NCBI GenBank assembly: GCA_036524155.1
Contig: DATDCV010000210.1
Coordinates: 1-13,266 of the forward strand
Length of the DNA stretch: 13,266 nucleotides
Source: DATDCV01 sp036524155
GTDB lineage: Bacteria > Verrucomicrobiota > Verrucomicrobiia > Limisphaerales > UBA8199
Direction of reading: 5' to 3'
A model generated the notes under the pieces. That model did no database searches, was not told the DNA's origin, and saw nothing but the letters and a program-made list of their open reading frames with translations. Position 1 is the first letter of the stretch. Every line of letters starts with the position of its first letter. Positions 6,719 through 13,266 of the stretch are shown in pieces. A program made the position numbers and the translations under genes.

Positions 6719-7948
6719 TCAGCCCCGATTCGCCCGCCAGAGGAGCACCGCGCCGACAGCCTGGAACAGGAAATTCGGGATCCAGACAATCACGTTGGGA
6801 AGGAATTCGGGCCGGTTAGTGAGTGATTGGCCAATGAGGATGAAGCTGTAATAAACCGCGACGAGGACCAGCGCGATAGCGATGCCGATGTTGGTCTCGC
6901 GCCGATGCACGCGGATCCCGAGCGGAATTCCCACCAGGGTAAAGCCGAAGCAGGCGAAGGAATAAGCGACCTGGCGGTGCATGTTAAAGACAACCGGTCC
7001 CAGGTCTTTGCGCAATTGCTCCCATTCTTTCCTCCGCGCCTGGCGTTGCTCGGGCGTGAGCGTCTTGAGGGGGACAGGCAGGCGGAGCCGCTGTTCGAGG
7101 TCGCTCAACTCGGCGGTAAGCTGAGAAAAGGTCATGTCATCAACGTTCGGCCGGGCGGCGCCCTTGTCTTTCGCTTCGAGCTTGAGTTCGACCAGCAGCT
7201 CGCCACCGCTCATCGGCGAGTCTCTGCTGTCCCCTAAAGGGATCATTTTGGCGTCGTATAAAGTCAGCGTGAGCTTTTTGTTGGGAACATCGACTTGCAT
7301 CAGGCCGCGCGGCGCGCGGACCCGGTACTCGGCGTTTGTCTCGTTTTTCAAGGTGAAAATGAGGATGTCCTGTAGTTGGCCGTTGCGATTCTTGCCGACA
7401 TAGAAAATGTAGCCGGGGAAGTCTTTGATGAAAGTGTGTTCGGGGAGGTAAACATTGAGGAGCTGCTGGGCCAGTTTTGAGCGGAGGGACGTGTAGGCAA
7501 CGCGGCACCGGGGGCCGATCTCCATATTCAGCAGCGCGCTGACGCCGCAGAGGGCGATGCTGAGCAGGAGAACGGGGCTGACGAGCGACATAAGGCTTAC
7601 GCCGCTGGCCCGGACGGCGGTGTATTCCTGGTCCGCGCTGAAGCGCCCGAAAATGAGCAGCGTCGCGGTCAACATGCCCATCGGCAGAGCGAACACCCAA
7701 ACAAATGGCACCAGCAGACCAACAGCCTGGGCGACCGCCCCGAACTGGATCTGGCCGCTAATGAGCAGGGGCAGGATCTCCTTGAGAGCGTTGCCGAGCA
7801 ACAGGACAAAGGTGAACACCACCACCGTCATCACCAGCGCGGCGAAGACCTGCCGGGTCAAGTATAGGTGTAGCGTTTTCAGCGGCCCGATCGTTGGCAG
7901 CTCGCCGGTAAAGCGCAATCGAAAATACGGCGGCGTTAAGTGGCACAT
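6719..7948 (-). CDS. LptF/LptG-family (YjgP/YjgQ) LPS export permease
   Basis: 409 aa, slightly longer than the usual 360-370. Six membrane segments fit the family: about residues 33-52, 70-100 and 117-141, then a large periplasmic domain (about 142-324), then about 325-346, 352-375 and 384-405. Family features include the N-terminal LYLTRQVF helix, FGRFSADQEYTAVRASGVS (about 100-118, a cytoplasmic coupling region), and HRQVAYSFACFGFTLVGIPLG near helix 4. The periplasmic part has the beta-jellyroll seen in LptF/G and an acidic/basic helical insert (about 268-316, LTAELSDLEQRLRLP). The protein would pair with a second LptF/G and the LptB ATPase to extract lipopolysaccharide and pass it to LptC. 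Whether this is LptF or LptG cannot be told, as the partner is not here. The ATG has no SD, and the first about 22 residues precede the usual family start, so the true start may be slightly downstream. Confidence 0.92.
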   Translation of the reverse strand: MCHLTPPYFRLRFTGELPTIGPLKTLHLYLTRQVFAALVMTVVVFTFVLLLGNALKEILPLLISGQIQFGAVAQAVGLLVPFVWVFALPMGMLTATLLIFGRFSADQEYTAVRASGVSLMSLVSPVLLLSIALCGVSALLNMEIGPRCRVAYTSLRSKLAQQLLNVYLPEHTFIKDFPGYIFYVGKNRNGQLQDILIFTLKNETNAEYRVRAPRGLMQVDVPNKKLTLTLYDAKMIPLGDSRDSPMSGGELLVELKLEAKDKGAARPNVDDMTFSQLTAELSDLEQRLRLPVPLKTLTPEQRQARRKEWEQLRKDLGPVVFNMHRQVAYSFACFGFTLVGIPLGIRVHRRETNIGIAIALVLVAVYYSFILIGQSLTNRPEFLPNVIVWIPNFLFQAVGAVLLWRANRG

Positions 7949-8034
7949 GCCGTGCTATTTAGCCGGTGGCGTATGCGAATGTTGTTCGAACCGCATCACT
8001 TCAAGACAATTCAAACGCGGGGAGTGGATGTCAA

Positions 8035-8046
8035 ACTGTCGACAGT
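8035..8046. promoter_or_regulatory. Perfect 12-bp palindrome ACTGTCGACAGT, possible operator
   Basis: ACTGTCGACAGT is identical to its own reverse complement. A further ACTGT half-site starts at 8055, exactly 20 bases (two helical turns) after the first. It sits about 60 bases before the start at 8106 and about 90 bases from the divergent LptF/LptG start, in the shared intergenic region. A role as a dimeric regulator site is inference. Confidence 0.3.
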
Positions 8047-8105
8047 GTCCTGTTACTGTACGCTTTTGTTCCCTCTTCGCTCGTTCTCGCCGCGGGTGTT
8101 TTCTT

Positions 8106-8903
8106 ATGACAAGTAATAGCGAAATGACAAAAACGGCGGGTCCGGATCAGCCTCACATCAACGCGGCGGAATTTGAGGCTCAGCTTCGGGCCAGCATGGA
8201 CGACCTGATGGTCAAGACCAGAACCCACCAGGATGCCTGGGGACTCGGAAAAGAAGTACAGTGGTGTCTCGACGAAGGCTCGGGCGAGTTGGTGTTGACG
8301 TTCCCGGACTCGGTGGTATCGGCACCCGCCCAGGTCATTGGGAAGTTCGATTCCGATTTGGGTGACTGGACGTGGGCGTGGGCAGATGAGTCGCTCCCCG
8401 AGAATCTAAGAGCGGATGCGATGCGGGTTCACGAGTATGGAATGGCGCATGGGTACCAGCACCTCGTGGTCCCGACCTGGCAGGCGGAGGAGAGCCATTG
8501 CTGGTACATGACCGCGCTGGCGTGCGCCTTGTGCGAGGCCTCCGGAGCCTACCGCGGGGTTTCAGGCGACATTCAAACCTTCGTCATTTATCGCAATGCA
8601 GTAGCCACCCCGCTGGCCGATCCGGAACCTGGGAAGGGGACCACTGAGGAGGATCTCATCGCGGTGGCGGTTGAGGAGTTCAAGGCGTGCCCGGAAGACG
8701 CGGACCAGCAGCGCCAGGTTTGCTGCCGCTATCTCAAGCGGGGCGCGCTCGCGGGCCTGGAGCAGGATGAATTGATCCATCGTCTGGGCCTGGAGGCGCC
8801 TTCGGTGCTGGACCGCGCCGGGTACTCGGCGGAGCTATCTGACAATGTGATGGGCATGCTCAAGACTATTTCGGACCAGGAAATCTTCGAGTGCGTGACG
8901 TGA
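8106..8903 (+). CDS. DUF6882-like protein with a C-terminal extension
   Basis: 265 aa from ATG 8106. Residues about 20-165 resemble the DUF6882 family as I remember it: a helical start (LRASMDDLMVKTRTHQDAW), a strand pair around WCLDEGSGELVLTF, the Trp-rich IGKFDSDLGDWTWAWADES, then ALACALCEASGAYRGVSGD and FVIYRNA. The family has no assigned function. Residues about 180-265 are an extra acidic helical region (EEDLIAVAVEEFKACPEDA; LEQDELIHRLGLEAPS; ISDQEIFECVT), unrecognised. No signal peptide or membrane helix is seen, so it should be cytoplasmic. The frame stays open to 7557, but that part is antisense to the permease gene. Alternatives are ATG 8124 and ATG 8028 (GGGGAG three bases before it), which would add 26 Cys/Arg-rich residues. 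No start has a well-spaced SD. Confidence 0.75.
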   Translation: MTSNSEMTKTAGPDQPHINAAEFEAQLRASMDDLMVKTRTHQDAWGLGKEVQWCLDEGSGELVLTFPDSVVSAPAQVIGKFDSDLGDWTWAWADESLPENLRADAMRVHEYGMAHGYQHLVVPTWQAEESHCWYMTALACALCEASGAYRGVSGDIQTFVIYRNAVATPLADPEPGKGTTEEDLIAVAVEEFKACPEDADQQRQVCCRYLKRGALAGLEQDELIHRLGLEAPSVLDRAGYSAELSDNVMGMLKTISDQEIFECVT

Positions 8904-8920
8904 GCAGGCGCCTGTGGGGT

Positions 8921-8974
8921 GAGGCGTTGAGGCGTTGAGGCGTTGAAGCGTTCAACCGTTGATGCGTTGAGGCG
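8921..8974 (+). repeat. Degenerate 8-bp tandem repeat (GAGGCGTT)n
   Basis: Units in order: GAGGCGTT three times, GAAGCGTT, CAACCGTT, GATGCGTT, then GAGGCG: about 6.75 units starting 18 bases after the stop of the DUF6882-like gene. Units 1-3 are identical and later ones differ by one to three bases. The 8-bp period is not a multiple of three, so it is not a coding repeat. Similar GTTGAAGC-type microsatellites are, as I recall, common in Verrucomicrobiota spacers. Confidence 0.8.
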
Positions 8975-9098
8975 AGGGGGCAGGAGATCCTGTCGGCGGG
9001 GGTGGTGACGAAGAGGTAATGGCTCACTAAACGGTGGGGTCGCTTCGCCGAGGCGGTCGTTTTTGTGGATTCTCTGGGGCATTTCGCCGGAATCGCGG

Positions 9099-9136
9099 CC
9101 CCCTCGGTGAGGCGGCCCCAGCTCAGACCGAGGGGG
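9099..9136. repeat. 10-bp perfect inverted repeat CCCCCTCGGT / ACCGAGGGGG
   Basis: Arms at 9099-9108 and 9127-9136 with an 18-base GC-rich loop. There is no T-run after either arm, so intrinsic termination is unlikely. It may be a structured leader or spacer element, or part of a dispersed repeat, about 150 bases before the 820-aa gene. Confidence 0.5.
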
Positions 9137-9207
9137 AAACAAAGAGGAAGTTTGCCGCTTGACGTTTCGATTTCGGGCTGCCACGGTTGCTTGACAGAGA
9201 AGCATGG

Positions 9208-9235
9208 CTGACGCCATCGCGCGGAGCCGTATAAG
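9208..9235 (+). promoter_or_regulatory. Possible sigma70-type promoter of the repeat-protein gene
   Basis: CTGACG (9208-9213) and TATAAG (9230-9235) are separated by 16 bases and match the -35 and -10 consensus at most positions. The predicted start would lie about 45 bases before the ATG at 9288. This is a pattern match only. Confidence 0.25.
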
Positions 9236-9287
9236 TGAACCTGACCGATCAACCGGGCAGTAGAGTACCGCTAATCTTCGCACACTT

Positions 9288-11750
9288 ATGAGGACAACCT
9301 TTGCTGTTTGCCGGCTTACACTATTTCCGGCCAGTCTACTCGTCGCGATGAACTGTCTCGCATCCGGAGTGGGCGGCCGGGTGCTTACTGACTCGGGGGA
9401 TCCCGTAGGACACCTTAGCGTCTTTGCCACCGAGGCGTTGCGGGGCACCAGCGCGGAGACCGTGACGGATGACGCGGGGCGGTTCGAAATGACGCTGCCC
9501 GACGGTTTCTGGCGGTTGCGCGCCGACCAGGCGAAGTTAGCGTTGCTGGACCTCTTTGCGCCTCAGTTGGCAGTAGGACTAAGCAACGGAGAACCCCGAA
9601 CGAACGTCTCCTGGATAGTGAGACGCAGCAACGTCCGGCTCGGAGGGAGGGTGGTAGATGATGGCGGCGCACCTGTCCCCTTCCTCCCAATAATCGCTTC
9701 TGAAAGCCCGCAGAGTTTTCATCAACAGGGGCGCACGGATGAGAACGGACGGTTTGAGTTTGGGGTTGTTGACGGCTCCTGGCGGTTTAGCACGGACACG
9801 CAGACGCTGAGCGAGCTGGATCTCTTCCCGGCCAACATGGCCGTGGTAGTTACCAACGGTGAAACCCGCACGAACCTCATCTGGGTCATGCACCGTAGTA
9901 ACGCACGTCTGGCGGGCCGGGTGGTGGACGAACAAGGTTCGCCCGCCCCCAATCTATGGGTTTCGGCGTACGGGGAGACAAGCGACCAAAACGAGTGGTT
10001 TCAACGTCACCTGACCGATGCCGAAGGACGGTTCGATCTGCCGGTGTCGGGAGGGATATGGCGCCTGGGATCGTACGATTACGGTCCGCAAACCCTGCGA
10101 TTGGACCCGACTTCGTTCACCGTCCTGCTCACAAATTCAGAGCTGCGCACCAACCTCGTCTGGGTGGTCAAACGTGATAACGCAACCGTTGCCGGCAGAA
10201 TGGTGGACGACACGGGGGCGCCCGTCAGTTACCTGACCGTTTACGCTCAGGAACACGTGAGTGGTTTTCACGAGGAAACCGTAACCGATGCGGATGGCCG
10301 GTTCACAATGTCGCTATTCGGAGGCAGTTGGTGGTTCGACACCGATGTCCGCGAACTGCAATTCCTGGGACTTTTCTCGTCCGATCTGGCGGTCGCCATA
10401 ACCAATGGTGAGCTGCGTACAAACCTGGTCTGGGTTATGCAACGGAGTGACTCCAGGCTGACAGGACGGGTGCAGGACGACACCGGGAATCCTCTTGGGT
10501 ATCTGGGGATTTACGCCTACAACTCGCAGCAGAGCGTAACCACAGAAGCCCGAACGGACGCTGACGGGTCGTTTGAGTTCCTGCTGACGCAAGGCACCTG
10601 GAGGATTGCACCCGGTCACCCGGGCGTTGCCGAGTTTAGCTTGTTTGCCGCGCCGCTCGAGGTTTCTTTGGCACACGGCGAAGCAAAAACCAACGTGGTC
10701 TGGACTTTCCTGCGGAGCAACGCCCAACTAGGTGGCCGGGTGGTGGACGACACAGGGGCCCCGCTCCAACGCATCCAGGTCTCGGCCTACGATGAAACCC
10801 ACGGGCCTTCCGCAGCGACGACCACCGACGGAGAAGGCCGGTTCGATTTGGCCGTCGTGGGCGGTTCCTGGTCCCTGAGTGCCTCGAGGGAGAACCTCGA
10901 TTCACTAAACCTGTTCCCAACCAACCTCACCCTGACAGTGACCAATGGCGAGCAGCGAACAAATGTCCTTTGGGTCATTCAGCGCAGCAACACCCTCCTG
11001 GCCGGCCGCGTCGTGGACAAACGCGGCGTTCCGATAAGCTACCTCACGATCTCCGCCAGCGATCGGAGCCAGGGATTCTATCGCTATGCAACGACTGATG
11101 CGGAAGGAGCTTTCGGCCTGCCACTAGTCGGCGGCACTTGGGCGCTCAGTGCCGACACCCTGTCCCTTGGCCTGTGGGAGGTATTTCCCGGCGACCATAC
11201 GGTGGCTTTGACCAATGGAGAGATGCGAACCGACTTCGTCTGGGTTGTTCAGCGGCCTGATCACGAAATCACGGGTCGTGTTCTGAGCACCTTGGGGGCG
11301 CCTCTTCCCGGCCTGCGGGTTTTTGCCAGCTCCAGCACCGCCGGTCGGTGGTCGGAAAGCCGTACGGATGACCGGGGTGCCTACCGCTTCAGAGCGGTTG
11401 CGGGGGAGTGGTACCTTTCGGCGGATTGCCAGGACTTGAGCCTTCGGGGTTACCTCTGCCCTGCGGGAGAAACTGTCACTATAGCCGACACCGATGTTGC
11501 GTGGGATTTCATTGTCACTCCCGAATCGACGGCTCCGCGCCTGGACGTGGTGGACGCGTCGCCAGCGGAAGGTGCGAGGTTGGAGGTATCCGGCCCTCCG
11601 AGCGTGACCTGCGAAATTCAGGGTTCGCCCAACTTAAACGACTGGTCATCAATTCTGTCGCTGACGCTTCCGATCGATGGCCGGGTCATCATGGTGGATC
11701 CCGGCGCCAGGGGATCGCCGCACCGTTTCTATAGGGCGCTTCGTCCGTAA
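9288..11750 (+). CDS. Exported protein of eight tandem 90-residue regulatory-like beta repeats
   Basis: 820 aa. Residues 1-26 are a signal peptide (LTLFPASLLVAMNCLASG; the Cys context is not a proper lipobox). Eight repeats begin at residues 28, 118, 208, 301, 391, 481, 571 and 661: period 90 throughout, except 93 for repeat 3, which has three extra residues in the loop before its TDAEGRF. Each has xGRVVDDxGxP, a strand, TDxxGRF, GGxWxL, a LxLF segment, and TNGExRTNxxWVxxRSN. The first half matches carboxypeptidase-regulatory-like or Cna-B-like beta-sandwiches; the second half seems specific to this protein. Residues about 745-820 form a non-repeat C-terminal domain ending RFYRALRP, a type of ending I associate with large secreted Verrucomicrobiota proteins. 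No membrane anchor or enzyme motif is visible; a rod-like surface or secreted structural protein is the best guess. No SD precedes the ATG. Confidence 0.88.
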   Translation: MRTTFAVCRLTLFPASLLVAMNCLASGVGGRVLTDSGDPVGHLSVFATEALRGTSAETVTDDAGRFEMTLPDGFWRLRADQAKLALLDLFAPQLAVGLSNGEPRTNVSWIVRRSNVRLGGRVVDDGGAPVPFLPIIASESPQSFHQQGRTDENGRFEFGVVDGSWRFSTDTQTLSELDLFPANMAVVVTNGETRTNLIWVMHRSNARLAGRVVDEQGSPAPNLWVSAYGETSDQNEWFQRHLTDAEGRFDLPVSGGIWRLGSYDYGPQTLRLDPTSFTVLLTNSELRTNLVWVVKRDNATVAGRMVDDTGAPVSYLTVYAQEHVSGFHEETVTDADGRFTMSLFGGSWWFDTDVRELQFLGLFSSDLAVAITNGELRTNLVWVMQRSDSRLTGRVQDDTGNPLGYLGIYAYNSQQSVTTEARTDADGSFEFLLTQGTWRIAPGHPGVAEFSLFAAPLEVSLAHGEAKTNVVWTFLRSNAQLGGRVVDDTGAPLQRIQVSAYDETHGPSAATTTDGEGRFDLAVVGGSWSLSASRENLDSLNLFPTNLTLTVTNGEQRTNVLWVIQRSNTLLAGRVVDKRGVPISYLTISASDRSQGFYRYATTDAEGAFGLPLVGGTWALSADTLSLGLWEVFPGDHTVALTNGEMRTDFVWVVQRPDHEITGRVLSTLGAPLPGLRVFASSSTAGRWSESRTDDRGAYRFRAVAGEWYLSADCQDLSLRGYLCPAGETVTIADTDVAWDFIVTPESTAPRLDVVDASPAEGARLEVSGPPSVTCEIQGSPNLNDWSSILSLTLPIDGRVIMVDPGARGSPHRFYRALRP

Positions 11751-11821
11751 TTCTCCCCCGGTCAATTCGCACCCCTGGCGAAGACCAGAGTGAGGCCCTG
11801 CGCGCCTTCCATGCAAAGAAG

Positions 11822-11849
11822 GTGACAAACAGCATGGATTGTTGTTAAT
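11822..11849 (+). promoter_or_regulatory. Weak candidate promoter of carB
   Basis: GTGACA (11822-11827), 16 bases, GTTAAT (11844-11849). If real, transcription would begin about six bases before the ATG at 11863, giving a nearly leaderless mRNA, which would fit the lack of any SD before this gene. Weak pattern match. Confidence 0.22.
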
Positions 11850-11862
11850 TCTCCCGACTTTT

Positions 11863-13266
11863 ATGCCGAAGCGCAGCGACATCCACTCGGTTTTAATCAT
11901 CGGCGCCGGCCCTATCATCATCGGGCAGGCGTGCGAATTCGATTATTCCGGCACGCAGGCCTGCAAAGCGCTGCGGGAGGAAGGCTACCGCGTCATCCTG
12001 GTCAATTCGAACCCGGCGACGATCATGACGGACCCGGAATTCGCGGACCGGACGTACATCGAACCGATTACGGCGGAATGCGTTGAGAAAGTGATCGTGC
12101 GCGAGATCGCCGAGATGAAACGAATCGGGGCGGCCGGCAAGCTGGTGCTGCTGCCGACGCTCGGCGGGCAAACGGCCTTGAACACGGCGATGGCGCTGCA
12201 CCGCAGTGGCGCGCTCGACAAATACGACCTCGAAATGATCGGCGCCAACGCGCAGGCCATCGAGCGCGGCGAGGACCGGCAGGTGTTTAAAGACCTGATG
12301 ATTTCCATCGGCTTGGATGTGCCGGTGAGCGGGACCGCGCATTCACTGGACGATGCGCGGCAAATCGCCGGGAAGATCGGCCGCTTTCCGTTGATTATCC
12401 GGCCCGCGTTTACACTGGGCGGAACGGGCGGCGGTATCGCCTACAATCGCGACGAGTTCGAAGAGCTGGCGAAACGCGGGCTCGAGCTGTCTCCGGTTTC
12501 CGAGATTTTGATCGAAGAATCGTTGCTGGGGTGGAAGGAATTCGAGATGGAAGTGATGCGCGACCGCGCGGACAACTGCGTGATCATCTGTTCCATTGAA
12601 AACTTTGACCCGATGGGGGTCCATACAGGCGATTCGATCACTGTCGCGCCAATCCAGACTCTGACGGACAAGGAGTACCAAATCATGCGCGACGCGTCGT
12701 TCGCGGTAATCAGGGCCGTGGGCGTCGAAACGGGCGGGTCGAACATCCAGTTCGCTGTCAACCCCGACAATGGCCGGATGGTGATCATCGAGATGAACCC
12801 GCGGGTGTCCCGCTCGTCCGCGCTGGCGTCCAAAGCGACCGGTTTTCCCATCGCCAAGATTGCGGCGAAACTGGCGGTCGGTTACCTGCTGGACGAAATC
12901 CGGAACGACATCACCCGCGAGACCCCGGCGAGCTTCGAGCCGACGATCGATTACGTGGTCACGAAAGTGCCGCGGTTCGCCTTCGAAAAATTCCCCCAGG
13001 CCGACCCGACACTCAACACGCAGATGAAAAGCGTCGGCGAAGCCATGGCCATCGGCAGGACGTTCAAGGAATCGCTCCAGAAGGCGTTGCGGTCGCTCGA
13101 AATCGGGCGTTACGGGCTTGGCGGCGACGGGAAGCCCTGGCGCTTCGGGGAACAGGTCTATGGCGACCGCGACATTTTCCCTCGGGATCTCATCGTCCAG
13201 AAACTCAGTATTCCCAACGCCGAGAGGGTTTTCTTCCTCCGGCACGCGCTCCGCGCGGGAGTGGAC
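11863..13266 (+). CDS. carB: Carbamoyl-phosphate synthase large subunit, N-terminal 468 residues (3' end beyond window)
   Basis: The 468 codons seen are about 43% of the usual 1070-1100. CarB makes carbamoyl phosphate from bicarbonate, ATP and ammonia supplied by CarA, for pyrimidine and arginine synthesis, in the cytoplasm. The start LIIGAGPIIIGQACEFDYSG (11-30) and ILVNSNPATIMTDPE (45-59) are diagnostic. The first ATP-grasp domain has RPAFTLGGTGGGIAY (180-194), EESLLGWKEFEMEVMRD (218-234), NFDPMGVHTGDSITVAP (247-263) and EMNPRVSRSSALASKATG (310-327), with E310, N312 and R314 as ATP/Mg-binding positions. The KFPQAD to IGRYGLGG part (376-421) enters the oligomerisation domain. Nothing is missing or frameshifted. 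No SD lies upstream (TTTTATG). carA is not adjacent; the preceding gene is unrelated and 112 bases away. Confidence 0.97.
   Translation, partial: MPKRSDIHSVLIIGAGPIIIGQACEFDYSGTQACKALREEGYRVILVNSNPATIMTDPEFADRTYIEPITAECVEKVIVREIAEMKRIGAAGKLVLLPTLGGQTALNTAMALHRSGALDKYDLEMIGANAQAIERGEDRQVFKDLMISIGLDVPVSGTAHSLDDARQIAGKIGRFPLIIRPAFTLGGTGGGIAYNRDEFEELAKRGLELSPVSEILIEESLLGWKEFEMEVMRDRADNCVIICSIENFDPMGVHTGDSITVAPIQTLTDKEYQIMRDASFAVIRAVGVETGGSNIQFAVNPDNGRMVIIEMNPRVSRSSALASKATGFPIAKIAAKLAVGYLLDEIRNDITRETPASFEPTIDYVVTKVPRFAFEKFPQADPTLNTQMKSVGEAMAIGRTFKESLQKALRSLEIGRYGLGGDGKPWRFGEQVYGDRDIFPRDLIVQKLSIPNAERVFFLRHALRAGVD

Larger units (their letters stand above)
8904..9287. other. Intergenic region with repeats upstream of the repeat-protein gene
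   Basis: 384 bases without a gene. In order it holds the 8-bp array (8921-8974), a GC-rich stretch (8975-9095), the inverted repeat CCCCCTCGGT/ACCGAGGGGG (9099-9136), then sequence likely to hold the promoter of the 820-aa gene. A possible promoter is CTGACG (9208-9213), 16 bases, TATAAG (9230-9235), about 50 bases before the ATG; an exact TTGACA at 9191-9196 has no matching -10. Minus-strand frames across the region give Asn-Ala-Ser-Thr-rich peptides from the array and are not genes. Confidence 0.5.

Noticed and set aside
7557..8105. Upstream extension of the DUF6882-like frame, giving 448 codons
   Set aside because: The extension is antisense to the LptF/LptG gene and encodes Thr/Arg-rich text; family similarity begins only after 8106.
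8921..8974. CRISPR array
   Set aside because: Units are 8 bp, directly abutting, with no spacers and no cas genes in the window.
9308..9365. Lipoprotein signal in the repeat protein (Cys in AMNC)
   Set aside because: The residues before the Cys do not fit the lipobox pattern (small residue at -1, such as Gly or Ala), so ordinary signal-peptidase cleavage is more likely.
8729..9448. Minus-strand frame of 239 codons with Asn-Ala-Ser-Thr repeats
   Set aside because: The repeats come from reading the 8-bp microsatellite; the frame also overlaps two genes on the other strand and has no start signal.
11893..13245. Two long minus-strand frames (149 and 300 codons) opposite carB
   Set aside because: His/Arg/Asp-rich reverse translation of a highly conserved carB; such frames are common opposite GC-rich conserved genes.

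Overview
The window is GC-rich bacterial DNA with nine genes I consider real. It most resembles a soil or freshwater Verrucomicrobiota (Pedosphaera/Limisphaera-like). The clues are a secreted sulfatase, a secreted CehA/McbA-type metallohydrolase, a large secreted beta-repeat protein ending in FYRALRP, many starts without a good Shine-Dalgarno (SD), and gene-free spacers holding low-complexity blocks such as a degenerate 8-bp GAGGCGTT array. The lineage call is inference; no rRNA or other phylogenetic marker was compared.

Layout: (1) 1-1194, minus strand: two overlapping paralogous PepSY-associated membrane proteins, the downstream one cut by the window edge. (2) 1195-1537: spacer with head-to-head 12-bp units and a GC-rich palindrome. 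(3) 1538-3418, plus: exported sulfatase with a C-terminal beta-sandwich. (4) 3502-5331, minus: exported PHP-type metallohydrolase converging on the sulfatase; a strong hairpin lies across its stop codon. (5) 5430-6565, plus: a small membrane protein translationally coupled (ATGA overlap) to a YdfG-like short-chain dehydrogenase. (6) 6719-7948, minus: an LptF/LptG-family permease. (7) 8106-8903, plus: a DUF6882-like cytoplasmic protein. (8) 8904-9287: spacer with the 8-bp array and an inverted repeat. (9) 9288-11750, plus: an 820-residue exported protein of eight phase-locked 90-residue repeats. (10) 11863 to the end, plus: the first 468 codons of carB.

The genes do not form one pathway. Transcription direction switches often, and only two pairs look like operons (PepSY pair; small membrane protein + ydfG). 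The common theme is envelope and secreted biology. I see no CRISPR array, tRNA, rRNA, transposase, phage gene or recognisable defence system. The most unusual items are the eight-repeat protein with its almost invariant 90-residue period, the overlapping PepSY paralogues, the hairpin covering the SD of the metallohydrolase gene, and the repeat-rich spacers.
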